A stretch of DNA of 64,000 nt from Marinibaculum pumilum (GCF_042646425.1 NZ_JBHRTR010000035.1:23349-87348), one strand, 5' to 3'. Counted from the stretch's first letter, positions 17,106 through 26,345 are shown. The notes: generated from the sequence alone by a model not told the origin. Made by a program: numbers and translations.

Positions 17106-18605
17106 CTATTCCGCGCCGCCCTCCGCGCGCATCTGCCAGATCTGCTCGTAGGCGCGCTCCAGGCAATGGGCGGTCAGGCGCATGTCGACGAGCCGGGCCT
17201 CCCGGATCGCCGCGGGCAAACGGGAACGATAGGCACGCAGCCGCGCCGGATCCGCCGCCAGTGCGACGGCGGCCTCCACATACGCCTCCGGGGTGGCGGC
17301 AACCAGTTCGGTCAGGCCGGCGGTTCGCAGGATGCTGCTGCCCAGCCGGCCGGGCAGCCGGTCGCCGGCCAGGGTGATCACCGGGACCCCCTGGCGCAAG
17401 GTCTGCAGGCAGGAGAAGTTGCTGCTGAACGGGATGGCGTCGAGCGCCAGGTCGACCCCGTTCATTGCGGTGGGGAAATCGGTGTCCCGCCGCACCGTCA
17501 GGCTGTAGCGCTCCGGCCCGATGCCGTGCGCGGCGAAGCCGTCGCGGATCTTGCTCTCGACCAGGTCGGACAGGAAGGGCGTGTTGTAGGCGAACACCGC
17601 CTGCGGCAGCCGGTGCAGGATGCGCGACCAGAGCGCCAGGGTCGCCTCGCTGATCTTGTAGGCGGATGCCGGGCTGCCGATCGTCAGGCGGGCATTGGTC
17701 AGGATCGGCGGCGGTACGGGCGGAGGCGGCTGCGTCATCTCCACGACCGCGCAGACGGATTGCGGCAGGGCCAGCAGGCGCGCGGCGCCGGGCTCGATGA
17801 AATCGCCTGGAGCGAACAATTCGGCATCGCCGATGACCCAGTCCAGAAGCGGCCCGTATTGCGGGATCAGCTTGTTGCTCCAGCCGACCTGGATGCGCGC
17901 GGGCCGGTAGGCCAGGATGCCATTGCGCTGGGCGTCGCCGGTGCCGCCCAGGTCGACCAGGATGTCCAGGTCGTCCTGCCGGATCAGGTGCGCGGCCGCG
18001 CTGTCGCTCATGCCGTGCAGGTCGCGGAAGGTGCCGAACTTCGGCACCACGGTGCCGCGCCCCAGCGGCCGTGCGCCGCTGGAATAGGCGAAGCTCTCCA
18101 GCCGGTCGGGATCATGGTGGCCCAGCGGCTGGTAGTCGGACGGGAAGCCGAAGGCCGGCGACATGTAGCCCACCCGCAGCCGGCGGTCCGCCGGCCGCGG
18201 CCCCTGCGGCGGCAGCGGCGCGCCGCGCATCACCGCTGCCAGGTGCTGCGCCCATTGCCGGCCGACCGCGGCGACCCCCTCCCGGTTGAGGTAGGACACG
18301 AACGGTGCCCAGAAGGTCATCAGGGAATAGGCCTGGTGCCGGGCATGGACCCCGCGCGACCGGCGGGCCAGGTCCCAGGCCAGGCGGAAGGCGCGTTCGC
18401 TGTCATGGGCGTTGTGGGCGATCCGGACGGCGGTATGCAGAAGGCTGTTATGGTCCGGATGGCGGGCCAGCAGGTCCTGCACAGTCGCCAGGGCCTCGCC
18501 GTAACGGCCGGCATTGCCGGCCGCCACTGCCCGCTGCCAGGCCGCCTGCATCGCCGGCGGCAGGTCCGGATCGCCGACGGCGTCTCCTGGCGGGTTCTCC
18601 GCCAA
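17106..18605 (-). CDS. OGT/SPINDLY-type glycosyltransferase (family GT41-like) with short TPR region
   Basis: Probably transfers a sugar from a nucleotide donor to a protein; donor and target are unknown. About 110 N-terminal residues look like one or two TPR units (QRAVAAGNAGRYGEALATVQDLLARHPDHN). The GT41-like catalytic half has LRVGYMSPAFGFPSDYQPLGHH, DDLDILVDLGGTG, YRPARIQVGWSNK, the ATLALWSRILHRLPQAVF segment and ALDAIPFSSNFSCLQTLRQGVPVITLAG. No ATG fits the N-terminus. A TTG at 18605 with GAGGACC upstream is the best start (499 residues), and an ATG at 18551 is possible. It is adjacent to a paralogue 11 bases upstream. Confidence 0.78.
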   Translation of the reverse strand: MAENPPGDAVGDPDLPPAMQAAWQRAVAAGNAGRYGEALATVQDLLARHPDHNSLLHTAVRIAHNAHDSERAFRLAWDLARRSRGVHARHQAYSLMTFWAPFVSYLNREGVAAVGRQWAQHLAAVMRGAPLPPQGPRPADRRLRVGYMSPAFGFPSDYQPLGHHDPDRLESFAYSSGARPLGRGTVVPKFGTFRDLHGMSDSAAAHLIRQDDLDILVDLGGTGDAQRNGILAYRPARIQVGWSNKLIPQYGPLLDWVIGDAELFAPGDFIEPGAARLLALPQSVCAVVEMTQPPPPVPPPILTNARLTIGSPASAYKISEATLALWSRILHRLPQAVFAYNTPFLSDLVESKIRDGFAAHGIGPERYSLTVRRDTDFPTAMNGVDLALDAIPFSSNFSCLQTLRQGVPVITLAGDRLPGRLGSSILRTAGLTELVAATPEAYVEAAVALAADPARLRAYRSRLPAAIREARLVDMRLTAHCLERAYEQIWQMRAEGGAE

Positions 18606-18616
18606 CCTGACGGTCC

Positions 18617-20129
18617 TCAGCTCCCGGCGCCCTGGACGGCGCGGTTCCAGATCTCGACCAGCGCTTCCTCCAGGACCCGGGCCAGGGTGGCCGGGTCGGC
18701 GATGCCGGCCTGCCGCACGGCGGCCGGAAGCATCGTCCGGTAGCGGGCCAGCCGCTCCGGATCGGCGCATAGGTCGCAGGCGGCACGGATCGCGGCCTCG
18801 CCATTGTCGGGCCAAGGGTCCACCACCAGTTCGTCATGGCCGATCGCCGCCAGGATGCTGGCACTGCGCCGCCGCGACAGGCGGTCGCCTTGCCAGGCGA
18901 GTACCGGCGCGCCGGCGGCGCAGAGGCCCAAGGTGTCGTAGTCGCTGCCGCCGGACAGGCTGTCGACCACCAGATCCGCCCGGGCGAGGACCGCCTGGCG
19001 CGGTTCGCCCGCCGTCAGGGTGATCCGGTGATTGTCGATGCCGGCGGCGGCGAAGCCGCGCAGGATCCGGTCGGCAGCCAGGTCGCTGGGCCGGCCCGCT
19101 GCTACCAGGAACCGTGCGCCGGGCAGGCGGTCCAGCAGCCGCGCCCAAAGGGCGACGCTGGCGGCATCGATCCGGGCGCCGTCGGGCAGCGCGGCCAGGA
19201 CGGGATGCGCGGCACCGGCGGCGGCGGNNNNNNNNNNNNNNNNNNNNNNNNNNNNNNNNNNNNNNNNNNNNNNNNNNNNNNNNNNNNNNNNNNNNNNNNN
19301 NNNNNNNNNNNNNNNNNNNNNNNNNNNNNNNNNNNNNNNNNNNNNNNNNNNNNNNNNNNNNNNNNNNNNNNNNNNCGAACAGCCGTCCACCGCCCAGCAG
19401 GATGTCGTGCCCGCTGTCGAAGTCGGGCACGAGGCGGCTGCCCATGCCGATCTGGAGCCGCGCCGGCCGCAGGACGGTGAGCATGTCGGTTGCCGCCAGG
19501 CCTGCCGGGCAGAGGTCGATCAGCAGGTCCAGGTCGTGACGGCGCATCCGATCGGCTGCCGCGACACTGCCGGTCTGCGACAGGTCCTCGAAGACGGGGT
19601 CCGGCGCCGGCGTGCTGCCGCACCAGAAGGCATGCGCCTGCACGCGGCTGGAATCATGCGCGTGCAGCGGCCAGAACCGGCCGTCCGCCGGCAGCTCGGC
19701 CAGCAGATAGCCGACCCGCAGCGGCAGCCCCGGGGCGCGAGGGGCCGGGGCCGGGACCTGCAGGCCCAGGCGCCTGGCCTGCAGGTGGCCGCTCCAGCGC
19801 TGCGAAAGGGCACGCAGGTCCAGCACGTCAAGGCCGGTGCAGTAGGGGGCGGCGGCGATGGAAATCCGCCAGGCCTCGATCCGCTGGCCCCAGTTCGATG
19901 CAAAGCGGGTCACCCGGTCGGCCTCGACTTGCGCGGCGGCCATGTCCCCGGCCGCGAACAGTGCCTTGGCGAGCTGCAGCCGGATGGAATCGTCCTCGGG
20001 CGCCGCGGCCAGGGCGTTGCGCAGGCGGTCGATGCCGGCCAGGTAGCCGCCCCGGTAACCACCTCGGGCGCCGACCGCGTCCTGCAGGGCATCGTCCTGC
20101 CCGTGGCTGATTGTCTGGATTTGGTTCAT
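18617..20129 (-). CDS. Second OGT/SPINDLY-type glycosyltransferase (split by an assembly gap)
   Basis: A divergent paralogue of the downstream gene. The N-terminal half (MNQIQTISHGQ...) has a TPR-like segment (IDRLRNALAAAPEDDSIRLQ), then LPLRVGYLLAELPADGRFW, HDLDLLIDLCPAGLA and LRPARLQIGMGSRLVPD. After the gap come ALWARLLDRLPGARFLVAAG, ADLVVDSLSGGSDYDTLGL and GAPVLAWQGDRL, all at positions equivalent to the neighbour. The halves read in different frames because the gap length is not exact. The pair probably forms one operon. Substrates cannot be inferred from the neighbours. Confidence 0.72.
19228..19375. other. Assembly gap (148 N) inside the second glycosyltransferase gene
   Basis: All bases are N. 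The reading frame changes across the gap, so its length is not exact. The left flank is a GGC-repeat run. Confidence 0.99.
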
Positions 20130-20139
20130 GCCGGAATCA

Positions 20140-20178
20140 GGATAGGCGGAAAGGGACAGGATAGGCGGGAAAGGGACA
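20140..20178. repeat. Two-copy tandem repeat upstream of the glycosyltransferase pair
   Basis: GGATAGGCGGAAAGGGACA at 20140-20158 is followed directly by a copy with one extra G at 20159-20178. The repeat lies just upstream of the minus-strand ATG at 20129, in the 5' leader or promoter region of that gene. Confidence 0.85.
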
Positions 20179-20342
20179 GGGCATCACCAGTGCGTCGGGC
20201 GCGATGGATCTGCCCGGGCCCTGTATAGGGCGCGCGGCGCCGGCGCGAAAGGGCGATGCCGCGGCTGTGGTATCGCTGGCGGATGACGGCGTCGGGTGCG
20301 AGCCGATGCCCGGGCCGGGGTCCGGTCAGGCAGGACTGGGTG

Positions 20343-21125
20343 TCAGACCTCCAGCCACTCCCGGCGGACATCCTCGCTGGCGATCAGGTCCTGCGGGCTG
20401 CCCTCGAACACCATGGCGCCATGGCCCATGACATAGACCCGGTGCGAGATCTTCAGGGCGATCGCAAGCTTCTGCTCCACCAGCAGGATGGAGATGCCGC
20501 GATCGGCGATCTCCTCCAGCAGCCGGGCGACCTGCTCGACAATCTTCGGTGCCAGGCCCTCTGTCGGCTCGTCGATGATCACCAGGTCGGGATCGCCCAT
20601 CAGGGTGCGGCACATGGTCAGCATCTGCTGCTCGCCGCCGGACAGGGCGCCGCCGGGGATGTCGGCGCGCTCGCGCAGGTTGGGGAACAGCTCGAACATG
20701 TCTTCCATCGACCAGCGGGCCTGGCCGGCGCGGCGCATGCTCTTGATCCCCAGGATCAGGTTCTCGCGCACGCTCAGGCTCGGGAAGATGTCGCGGTTCT
20801 CCGGCACGTAGCCCAGGCCGCGCCGGGCGATCTGATGGCTCTTCAGGCCGGCCAGCTCCTCGCCGCGGAAGCGGATCGAGCCCTGCGGCGCCACATCGCC
20901 CATGATCGCCTTCGCGGTGGTCGACCGGCCGACCCCGTTGCGGCCGAGGAGGGAGACGATCTCCCCCTCGCCGACGGTGAAGGTGACCCCCTGCAGGATA
21001 TGGCTCTTGCCGTAATAGGCATGCAGGTCGCTGACCTCGAGCATCGGTCGCGCGCGGGCCGCGGCGCGTTCCGCCGCCAGTACCTCGGCGGGCTGGGACT
21101 GGCTGCCGGTTGCGGTGGCGTTCAT
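20343..21125 (-). CDS. livF: Branched-chain amino acid-type ABC transporter ATP-binding protein (LivF)
   Basis: One of two ATPases of the importer. The 260-residue protein has about 27 extra N-terminal residues, then MLEVSDLHAYYGKSHILQGV. The Walker A reads GRNGVGRST, with Arg where the catalytic Lys is expected. The signature is LSGGEQQML, the Walker B DLVIIDEPTEGLAP, and the H-loop position reads VEQK as in LivF proteins. The ATG overlaps the livG stop (ATGA). The Lys-to-Arg change is read directly from a CGG codon near 20931. The partner LivG has an intact Walker A. Confidence 0.93.
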   Translation of the reverse strand: MNATATGSQSQPAEVLAAERAAARARPMLEVSDLHAYYGKSHILQGVTFTVGEGEIVSLLGRNGVGRSTTAKAIMGDVAPQGSIRFRGEELAGLKSHQIARRGLGYVPENRDIFPSLSVRENLILGIKSMRRAGQARWSMEDMFELFPNLRERADIPGGALSGGEQQMLTMCRTLMGDPDLVIIDEPTEGLAPKIVEQVARLLEEIADRGISILLVEQKLAIALKISHRVYVMGHGAMVFEGSPQDLIASEDVRREWLEV

Positions 21126-21889
21126 GCCGTGGCCTCCTCCTCGTCCAGCAGCGCGCCGAGATAGGCCTCCTTCACCGCGCGGTTCTCGCGGATCTTTTCC
21201 GGCACGTCGCAGGCGATGATCTCGCCATAGACCAGGACCGAGATCCGGTCGGCGAGATCGAAGACCACCCCCATGTCATGCTCCACCATCACCAGGGTGC
21301 GGCCCTCGGAGACCCTGCGGATCAGGGCCACCGCCTGCTCGGTCTCGCTGTGGCTCATGCCGGCGGTGGGTTCGTCCAGCATCAGCACGCCGGCGCCGCC
21401 GGCCATGCTGATGCCGATCTCCAGCGCCCGCTGCTCGGCATAGGTCAGGACCGAGGCCAGGATGTTGCGGCGGCCGGTCAGGCCGATCTGCTCCAGCACG
21501 GCGTCGGTGCGGTCGGTCAGCTCGCTGTCCCGGTCGACCGTGCGCCAGAAGGAATAGCGATATCCCATCGACCAGAGCAGCGCGCAGCGGACATTCTCGA
21601 ACACCGACATGCGGGGGAAGATGTTGGTCACCTGGAAGGACCGCGACAGACCCTTGCGGTTGATCTCGTAGGGGGCCATGTCGGTGATCTCCTCGCCATG
21701 CAGGAAGATCTGCCCGGCGGAGACCTGGTAGCGGCCGCTGATCAGGTGGAACAGGGTGGACTTCCCCGCCCCGTTCGGGCCGATGATCGCATGCCGCTCG
21801 CCCGCCTCGATGGCCAGGTCGACGCCCATGATGATCTCGGTCCGGCCGAAGCTCTTGCGGACCCCCTTCAGTTCCAGCGCGGCGGTCAT
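21122..21889 (-). CDS. livG: Branched-chain amino acid-type ABC transporter ATP-binding protein (LivG)
   Basis: Second ATPase of the importer. The 255-residue product starts MTAALELKGVRKSFG, with an intact Walker A GPNGAGKST, the LivG-type insertion KGLSRSFQVTNIFPRMSV, a signature-region LTYAEQRALEI, Walker B GVLMLDEPTAGM and the VEHDMGVVFDLADRI H-loop segment. The start at 21889 overlaps the livM stop by four bases, and the stop overlaps the livF start, so livM-livG-livF are translationally coupled. Confidence 0.96.
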   Translation of the reverse strand: MTAALELKGVRKSFGRTEIIMGVDLAIEAGERHAIIGPNGAGKSTLFHLISGRYQVSAGQIFLHGEEITDMAPYEINRKGLSRSFQVTNIFPRMSVFENVRCALLWSMGYRYSFWRTVDRDSELTDRTDAVLEQIGLTGRRNILASVLTYAEQRALEIGISMAGGAGVLMLDEPTAGMSHSETEQAVALIRRVSEGRTLVMVEHDMGVVFDLADRISVLVYGEIIACDVPEKIRENRAVKEAYLGALLDEEEATA

Positions 21890-23175
21890 TTCGGCCCTCC
21901 CCGTCGGTATCCGCTGGCGTCGGACCAGGCGTCGTGGATCGCGGGCGCCAGCTTGCGCAGGGCCAGCACGCCGCCGACCGCCAGCACGACCAGGATCAGC
22001 CAGGGCAGGACCGAGGCCGTGTTCACCGTCATGAAGAACAGACCCATCTCCGGCTCGTCCGCAGGCGCGGTGTTCAGGTGGTGGATCATCTCCAGCAGGC
22101 CGGCGATCCCCAGCAGCGCCGCAATCGCCGGCGCCGCCGCCAGCGCATAGGGACCGGCGAGCCGGCCGAGGCTGCCGCGCTGCACCGCCGGCATGTGGAT
22201 CATCAGGATCCCGGTCAGGCCCCAGGGCATGAACACCACGGTGGCCAGGAACAGGATGCCGACATAGAGCTGCCAGATCTCGGTATAGGCCCCCAGCACG
22301 CTCTGCAGCAGGGTGAAGGTGATCGCGCCGATGATCGGCCCGATGAAGAAGCCGATGCCGCCGATATAGGCCATCAGCAGCGCCACGCCGGAGGTGATCA
22401 GGTTCAGGTTCTCTTCCGTCACGATCTCGTAGTTCACCGCGAACAGGCCGCCGGCGATACCGGCGAAGAAGCCGGCGCCGGAGAACGAGATGAAGCGGAC
22501 GATGCGCTGGCTGTAGCCGACGAACTCCGCCCGCTCCGGATTGTCGCGAACGGCATTGGCCATGCGGCCCGCCGGCGTGCGGGAGAAGAAGTACATCGCG
22601 GCGGTGGCGACGAAGACCCAGAAGGCGATCAGGTAGTAGACCTGGATGTCCTGGCCGAAGTTCAGACCGAAGAAGCGCATCGGGTCGGTGCGGTTGGCGC
22701 TGATCCCCTCCTCGCCGCCGAAGAAGAAGACGAAGATCAGCGACAGCCCGGCGACCAGCTCGCCGATGCCCAGCGAGATCATCGCGAAGATGGTGCCCGC
22801 CCGGCGGGTCGAGAAGCTGCCGAACAGGATGCCGAAGATCAGGCCGAACAGCCCGCCGAACAGCGGCACCACCGGCAGCGGCACGTCGATCAGCCCGTCG
22901 CCGATGAAGTTCAGCGCATGCGCGGTCATGAAGCCGCCCAGGCCCATATAGACGGCATGGCCGAAGGACAGCATGCCGCCCTGGCCCAGCAGCATGTTGT
23001 AGCTGAGGGCGAACACGATCACGATGCCCATCTGGTTGAGCAGCGAGACGCCGAAGGTGGTGTTGAACACCAGCGGCGCCACCACCAGCAGGGCGGCAAA
23101 GAAGATCCACGGGCCGAAGCGGCGGATCTGGCTGCGGCCGGAAACGGCCGCACGGCTGCGCGGGACGTCGGTCAT
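21886..23175 (-). CDS. livM: Branched-chain amino acid-type ABC transporter permease (LivM)
   Basis: Inner-membrane permease. The 429-residue protein has many hydrophobic segments beginning FGPWIFFAALLVVAPLVF and contains the LivM hallmark LLGQGGMLSFGHAVYMGLGG. The C-terminal 80 residues form an extra hydrophobic extension (AAAPAIAALLGIAGLLEMI and VLPWLILVVLAVGGVLAL), longer than E. coli LivM. It overlaps livG by four bases at its 3' end and livH by four bases at its start. Confidence 0.96.
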   Translation of the reverse strand: MTDVPRSRAAVSGRSQIRRFGPWIFFAALLVVAPLVFNTTFGVSLLNQMGIVIVFALSYNMLLGQGGMLSFGHAVYMGLGGFMTAHALNFIGDGLIDVPLPVVPLFGGLFGLIFGILFGSFSTRRAGTIFAMISLGIGELVAGLSLIFVFFFGGEEGISANRTDPMRFFGLNFGQDIQVYYLIAFWVFVATAAMYFFSRTPAGRMANAVRDNPERAEFVGYSQRIVRFISFSGAGFFAGIAGGLFAVNYEIVTEENLNLITSGVALLMAYIGGIGFFIGPIIGAITFTLLQSVLGAYTEIWQLYVGILFLATVVFMPWGLTGILMIHMPAVQRGSLGRLAGPYALAAAPAIAALLGIAGLLEMIHHLNTAPADEPEMGLFFMTVNTASVLPWLILVVLAVGGVLALRKLAPAIHDAWSDASGYRRGGPK

Positions 23176-24119
23176 GTCTCACGCTTTCCCATCAGGCCCA
23201 TCGGGCGGAAGATCAGGATCAGCACCAGCAGGAGGTAGGGGATCAGCGGCGCGATCTGCGGCAGGGTCAGCCGCCAGATGTCGCCCAGCGCGTCGTACAG
23301 GTCGACGGAAATGCCGACCCAGCCCAGCACGTCGGCGACCGACAGGTTGATCGCGATCGCGAAGGTCTGGATGACGCCGATCAGCAGCGAGGCGACGAAG
23401 GCACCCGCCAGCGACCCGAGCCCGCCGATCACCACGATCACGAAGACGATCGAGCCCAGCAGGAAGGCCATGCCGGGGAAAGTGCCCAGCACCGGGCCGG
23501 CGATCACGCCGGCCAGGCCCGCCAGGGCGGCGCCGACGCCGAACACCAGCATGAAGATGAAGGGCACGTTGTGGCCCAGCATGCCCACGACGTTGGGGTG
23601 GGTGATCGCCGCCTGGATGATCAGGCCGATCCGGGTGCGGGTCAGCACCATGAAAAGGCCGATGAAGATCGCCACCGAGACCAGCAGCATGAAGCCCTTG
23701 TAGGCCGGGAAGTTCTGGCCCCAGAGGGTGAACAGGGTGCCCTGCAGGATCTCCGGCTCGTGATAGGGCTTCGTCAGCTTGCCCCAGACGAACTGCACCA
23801 GTTCCTCGATCAGGAAGGCCAGTCCGAAGGTGAAGATCAGCTCCGCAACATGGCCGTAGCGGTGGACGTAGCGCAGCCCGAAGCGTTCGATCAGGGCGCC
23901 GACCACGCCGACCAGGAGCGGCGCCACCACGAAGCCGGTCCAGAAGTCGAAATACTGCGAGATCTGGTACGCGAAATAGGCGCCCAGCATGTAGAGGCTG
24001 GCATGCGCGAAGTTGAGCACGCCCATCATGCTGAAGATCAGGGTCAGGCCGCTGGACAGCATGAACAGCAGCAGCCCGGTCACCAGACCGTTCAGCAGGG
24101 AGAAGACGACGATTTCCAT
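23172..24119 (-). CDS. livH: Branched-chain amino acid-type ABC transporter permease (LivH)
   Basis: Partner inner-membrane permease. The 315-residue protein starts MEIVVFSLLNGLVTGLLLFM and has the typical SSGLTLIFSMMGVLNFAHAS segment, eight or so membrane spans and the VIGGLGSLAGAFVASLLIG loop. It lies downstream of livK, separated by a palindrome and an assembly gap. The ATGA overlap with livM indicates coupling. Confidence 0.96.
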   Translation of the reverse strand: MEIVVFSLLNGLVTGLLLFMLSSGLTLIFSMMGVLNFAHASLYMLGAYFAYQISQYFDFWTGFVVAPLLVGVVGALIERFGLRYVHRYGHVAELIFTFGLAFLIEELVQFVWGKLTKPYHEPEILQGTLFTLWGQNFPAYKGFMLLVSVAIFIGLFMVLTRTRIGLIIQAAITHPNVVGMLGHNVPFIFMLVFGVGAALAGLAGVIAGPVLGTFPGMAFLLGSIVFVIVVIGGLGSLAGAFVASLLIGVIQTFAIAINLSVADVLGWVGISVDLYDALGDIWRLTLPQIAPLIPYLLLVLILIFRPMGLMGKRET

Positions 24120-24208
24120 GCGGCAGGGGTCCCGGCGGAGGGTCTGGAAGCGACCCGCACCGGAACAGTGGCGGATGGCGCCGCCGCGGCCCCGGCAGGG
24201 GCGTTCGG

Positions 24209-24242
24209 TCCCGGGGCGGCGGCGCGCGCCGCCGCCCCGGGA
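24209..24242. other. Perfect 34-bp palindrome between livK and livH
   Basis: TCCCGGGGCGGCGGCGC followed directly by its exact reverse complement, with no loop. As RNA it would fold into a very stable hairpin after livK. This fits the usual drop in expression between a binding-protein gene and the permease genes. It ends four bases from a run of N, suggesting that structure caused the assembly gap. Confidence 0.9.
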
Positions 24243-24246
24243 CGGG

Positions 24247-24339
24247 NNNNNNNNNNNNNNNNNNNNNNNNNNNNNNNNNNNNNNNNNNNNNNNNNNNNNN
24301 NNNNNNNNNNNNNNNNNNNNNNNNNNNNNNNNNNNNNNN
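24247..24339. other. Assembly gap (93 N) covering the livK 3' end
   Basis: All bases are N. The last codons and stop of livK lie inside it. Confidence 0.99.
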
Positions 24340-25555
24340 TCTCCAGCACCGTCTTTTCCGCCGGGATCGAGGTGACGGTTTTCAGGCCGTAGCCGGAATT
24401 GTCGCCGTCGAACTCAATATCCTCGTCGGTATGCACCGAGATCTGGATCGGCTGGATGATCTGGTGGTCCTCGGCGCGCATCTTCAGCATGTCGCCGTTG
24501 ATCGCCTTGAACTCCATCCCTTCCAGCGCCCGGGCGACGGCGCCGGGCTCCACGGAGTTCGCCTTGCGCATGGCTTCCGCCAGCATCTGCAGGGCGTTGA
24601 CCAGCCGGCCCTGGGTCAGGTCGGCTTCCGGATACTTCGCCTTGAACGCCTTGTGGTATTCCCGCAGTTCCTCGGTCGGCGCCGGATTCACGTGACCCTC
24701 GTGGATCAGGTAGATCTGGTCCTTGCCGCCCTCGCCCAGTGCCGCGGTGATGCCGTCGTAGGCGGCATAGTAGGTGTAGATCGGCACATCCAGGCCGGCC
24801 TGGTTCACCGCCTTCGCCAGGTTCAGCATGTCGGCGCCCCAGTTGCCGGTGATAATGGCGTCGGCACCGGATTCCTTGATCTTGGTGACGTAGGGGGCGA
24901 AGTCCTTGACCTTGCCGATCGGGTGCAGCTCGTCGCCGACGATCTCGATCGACGAGCTCTTCTCGCCCAGCATCTGGTTCGCGGCGGCGGCGACCGCCTT
25001 ACCGAACGAATAGTCCTGGCCGATGATATAGATCTTCTTGATGTCGGGCTGGCTGACGATGAAGTCGGTCAGCGCGTTCATCTTCTGGTCGGCGTTCGCG
25101 TCGAAGCGGAAATGCCAGAAATTGCATTTCTCGTTGGTCAGTGCCGGATCCACCGCCGAATAGTTCAGGTACAGGATCTGGTGGTCGGGATTGCGGGCAT
25201 TGTTCTTCGCGACCGCCTCGGTCAGCGCGTTGGCGACGCCTGAGGAATTGCCCTGCAGGATGTAGTGGACGCCGTCGCCGATCGCCTTCTTCAGCTGCAG
25301 CAGGCTTTCCTTCGGGCTGATCTGGTTGTCGTAGGGGATCACCTCCCACTTCATGCCCAGCGGCGGGTCGGCGTTGATCAGGGTGTCGACGGCGAACTGG
25401 GTCTGCTTCAGACCGTTGGTACCGGTCGCCGCGAAGGGACCCGACAGCGGGTCGATGAAGCCGATCTTGACGGTGTCTTCTGCGAGCGCGGCCGTGCTGA
25501 TGGTGCCGGCCGCAGCCAGTGCGAGCAGGACTCGCGGCATGCGGGACATGCGCAT
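24340..25555 (-). CDS. livK: Branched-chain amino acid-type ABC transporter substrate-binding protein (LivK-like), 3' end in the gap
   Basis: Periplasmic solute receptor of the importer. It has a cleavable signal peptide (RVLLALAAAGTISTAALA, cleavage before EDTVKIGF) and the type I binding fold: DPLSGPFAATGTNGLKQ, LLQLKKAIGDGVHYILQGNSSGVA, IYIIGQDYSFGKAVA and ADAIITGNWGADMLNLAKA. The visible part ends at PAEKTVLE, close to the usual C-terminus, so only about 10-20 residues are lost in the gap. The ATG at 25555 follows GGAGGAAGAGG, an excellent ribosome binding site. It heads the livKHMGF operon. The ligand (leucine-type amino acid, amide or other) cannot be told from sequence. Confidence 0.93.
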
Positions 25556-25707
25556 CCTCTTCCTCCCTCGGATATGTCGTGGAGCGTCGGTTGCATTCTG
25601 TCGTGCCGATACGCTCTACGAGAACCGTGCATGAGGGGGGGATGAACGTCAAGATGTCTGCCGGTTGCAAACAACCGTCAGGCTTGCAGCGGGCGCCGCG
25701 CCCTGAC

Positions 25708-26157
25708 CTAACGGGCGGCCTGGCGCCGCAGGGCGGGGCCGTCGACCTCCGGTCCATCCGGTCGCAGCGCGATCCGGACCTGCTGCGTGCCCGGGGTGGT
25801 GCGGCGGGCGATCTCCAGGTCCAGCGCCTGGCCGTAGTGGCCGGGATAGACCGGCCCGCCCTCTTCGCGGTTGCGCAGCAGATGAAGCTTCACCCGCCAG
25901 GTCGGCCGGAACACGGGGCCGAAGCGGCGGCTGTCCAGGACGATCGCGCTCTGCCCCGGGGCGATGTCGCGCCCCTGCCGGGTGCGGCCGTCGACACAGT
26001 CCACGAAGATCGGGCGTCCGGCATGGTTCGCCACCTCGATGACATAGCCGGTCGGGCTCTCGTCCGGTTCCCTGTTCTCGACCCGGCGCGCCTGGCGCCG
26101 GACGAGGACCGGCACCAGCAGGGCGACCGGAACGAGCAGGAACAGCCACCAGTCCAT
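25708..26157 (-). CDS. Membrane-anchored protein of unknown function
   Basis: A 149-residue protein with one N-terminal membrane helix (WWLFLLVPVALLVPVLV), a basic stop-transfer (RRQARR) and a periplasmic domain of about 115 residues. That domain contains YVIEVANHAGRPIFVDCVDG and DIAPGQSAIVL, which resemble the YLDIHAQNNLDRRVYIEC and TVEPGHNIKM segments of the secreted protein at 26697-27146. Its ATG shares one base with the stop of the preceding gene (TGATG), so the two are coupled. A GTG at 26169 is an alternative start. No known family was recognised. Confidence 0.65.
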   Translation of the reverse strand: MDWWLFLLVPVALLVPVLVRRQARRVENREPDESPTGYVIEVANHAGRPIFVDCVDGRTRQGRDIAPGQSAIVLDSRRFGPVFRPTWRVKLHLLRNREEGGPVYPGHYGQALDLEIARRTTPGTQQVRIALRPDGPEVDGPALRRQAAR

Positions 26158-26345
26158 CAGGCCCGCCACACCGTCCGTGGCGCGGGGCCGGTGGGCTGCA
26201 GGACGGTTGCGACGACCTGCGGCTCGAGCGGCGCAGGCCCGCCTTCGGCCGGGGCCGGCAGACGACCGGCCGTCGATACCGCCAGGGTCATGGCGGCGGC
26301 GAATGCCATTGCGGCCAGAGGCTTCAGGGCATTTTGTACCTTCAT
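26157..26345 (-). CDS. Small exported peptide, unknown function
   Basis: A 62-residue protein with a clear signal peptide (PLAAMAFAAAMTLAVSTAG) and a short Pro/Ala-rich mature part. The ATG at 26345 is preceded by GGGAGGG at good spacing, and its stop overlaps the next gene's start, both of which support real translation. No relatives were recognised. Confidence 0.6.
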   Translation of the reverse strand: MKVQNALKPLAAMAFAAAMTLAVSTAGRLPAPAEGGPAPLEPQVVATVLQPTGPAPRTVWRA

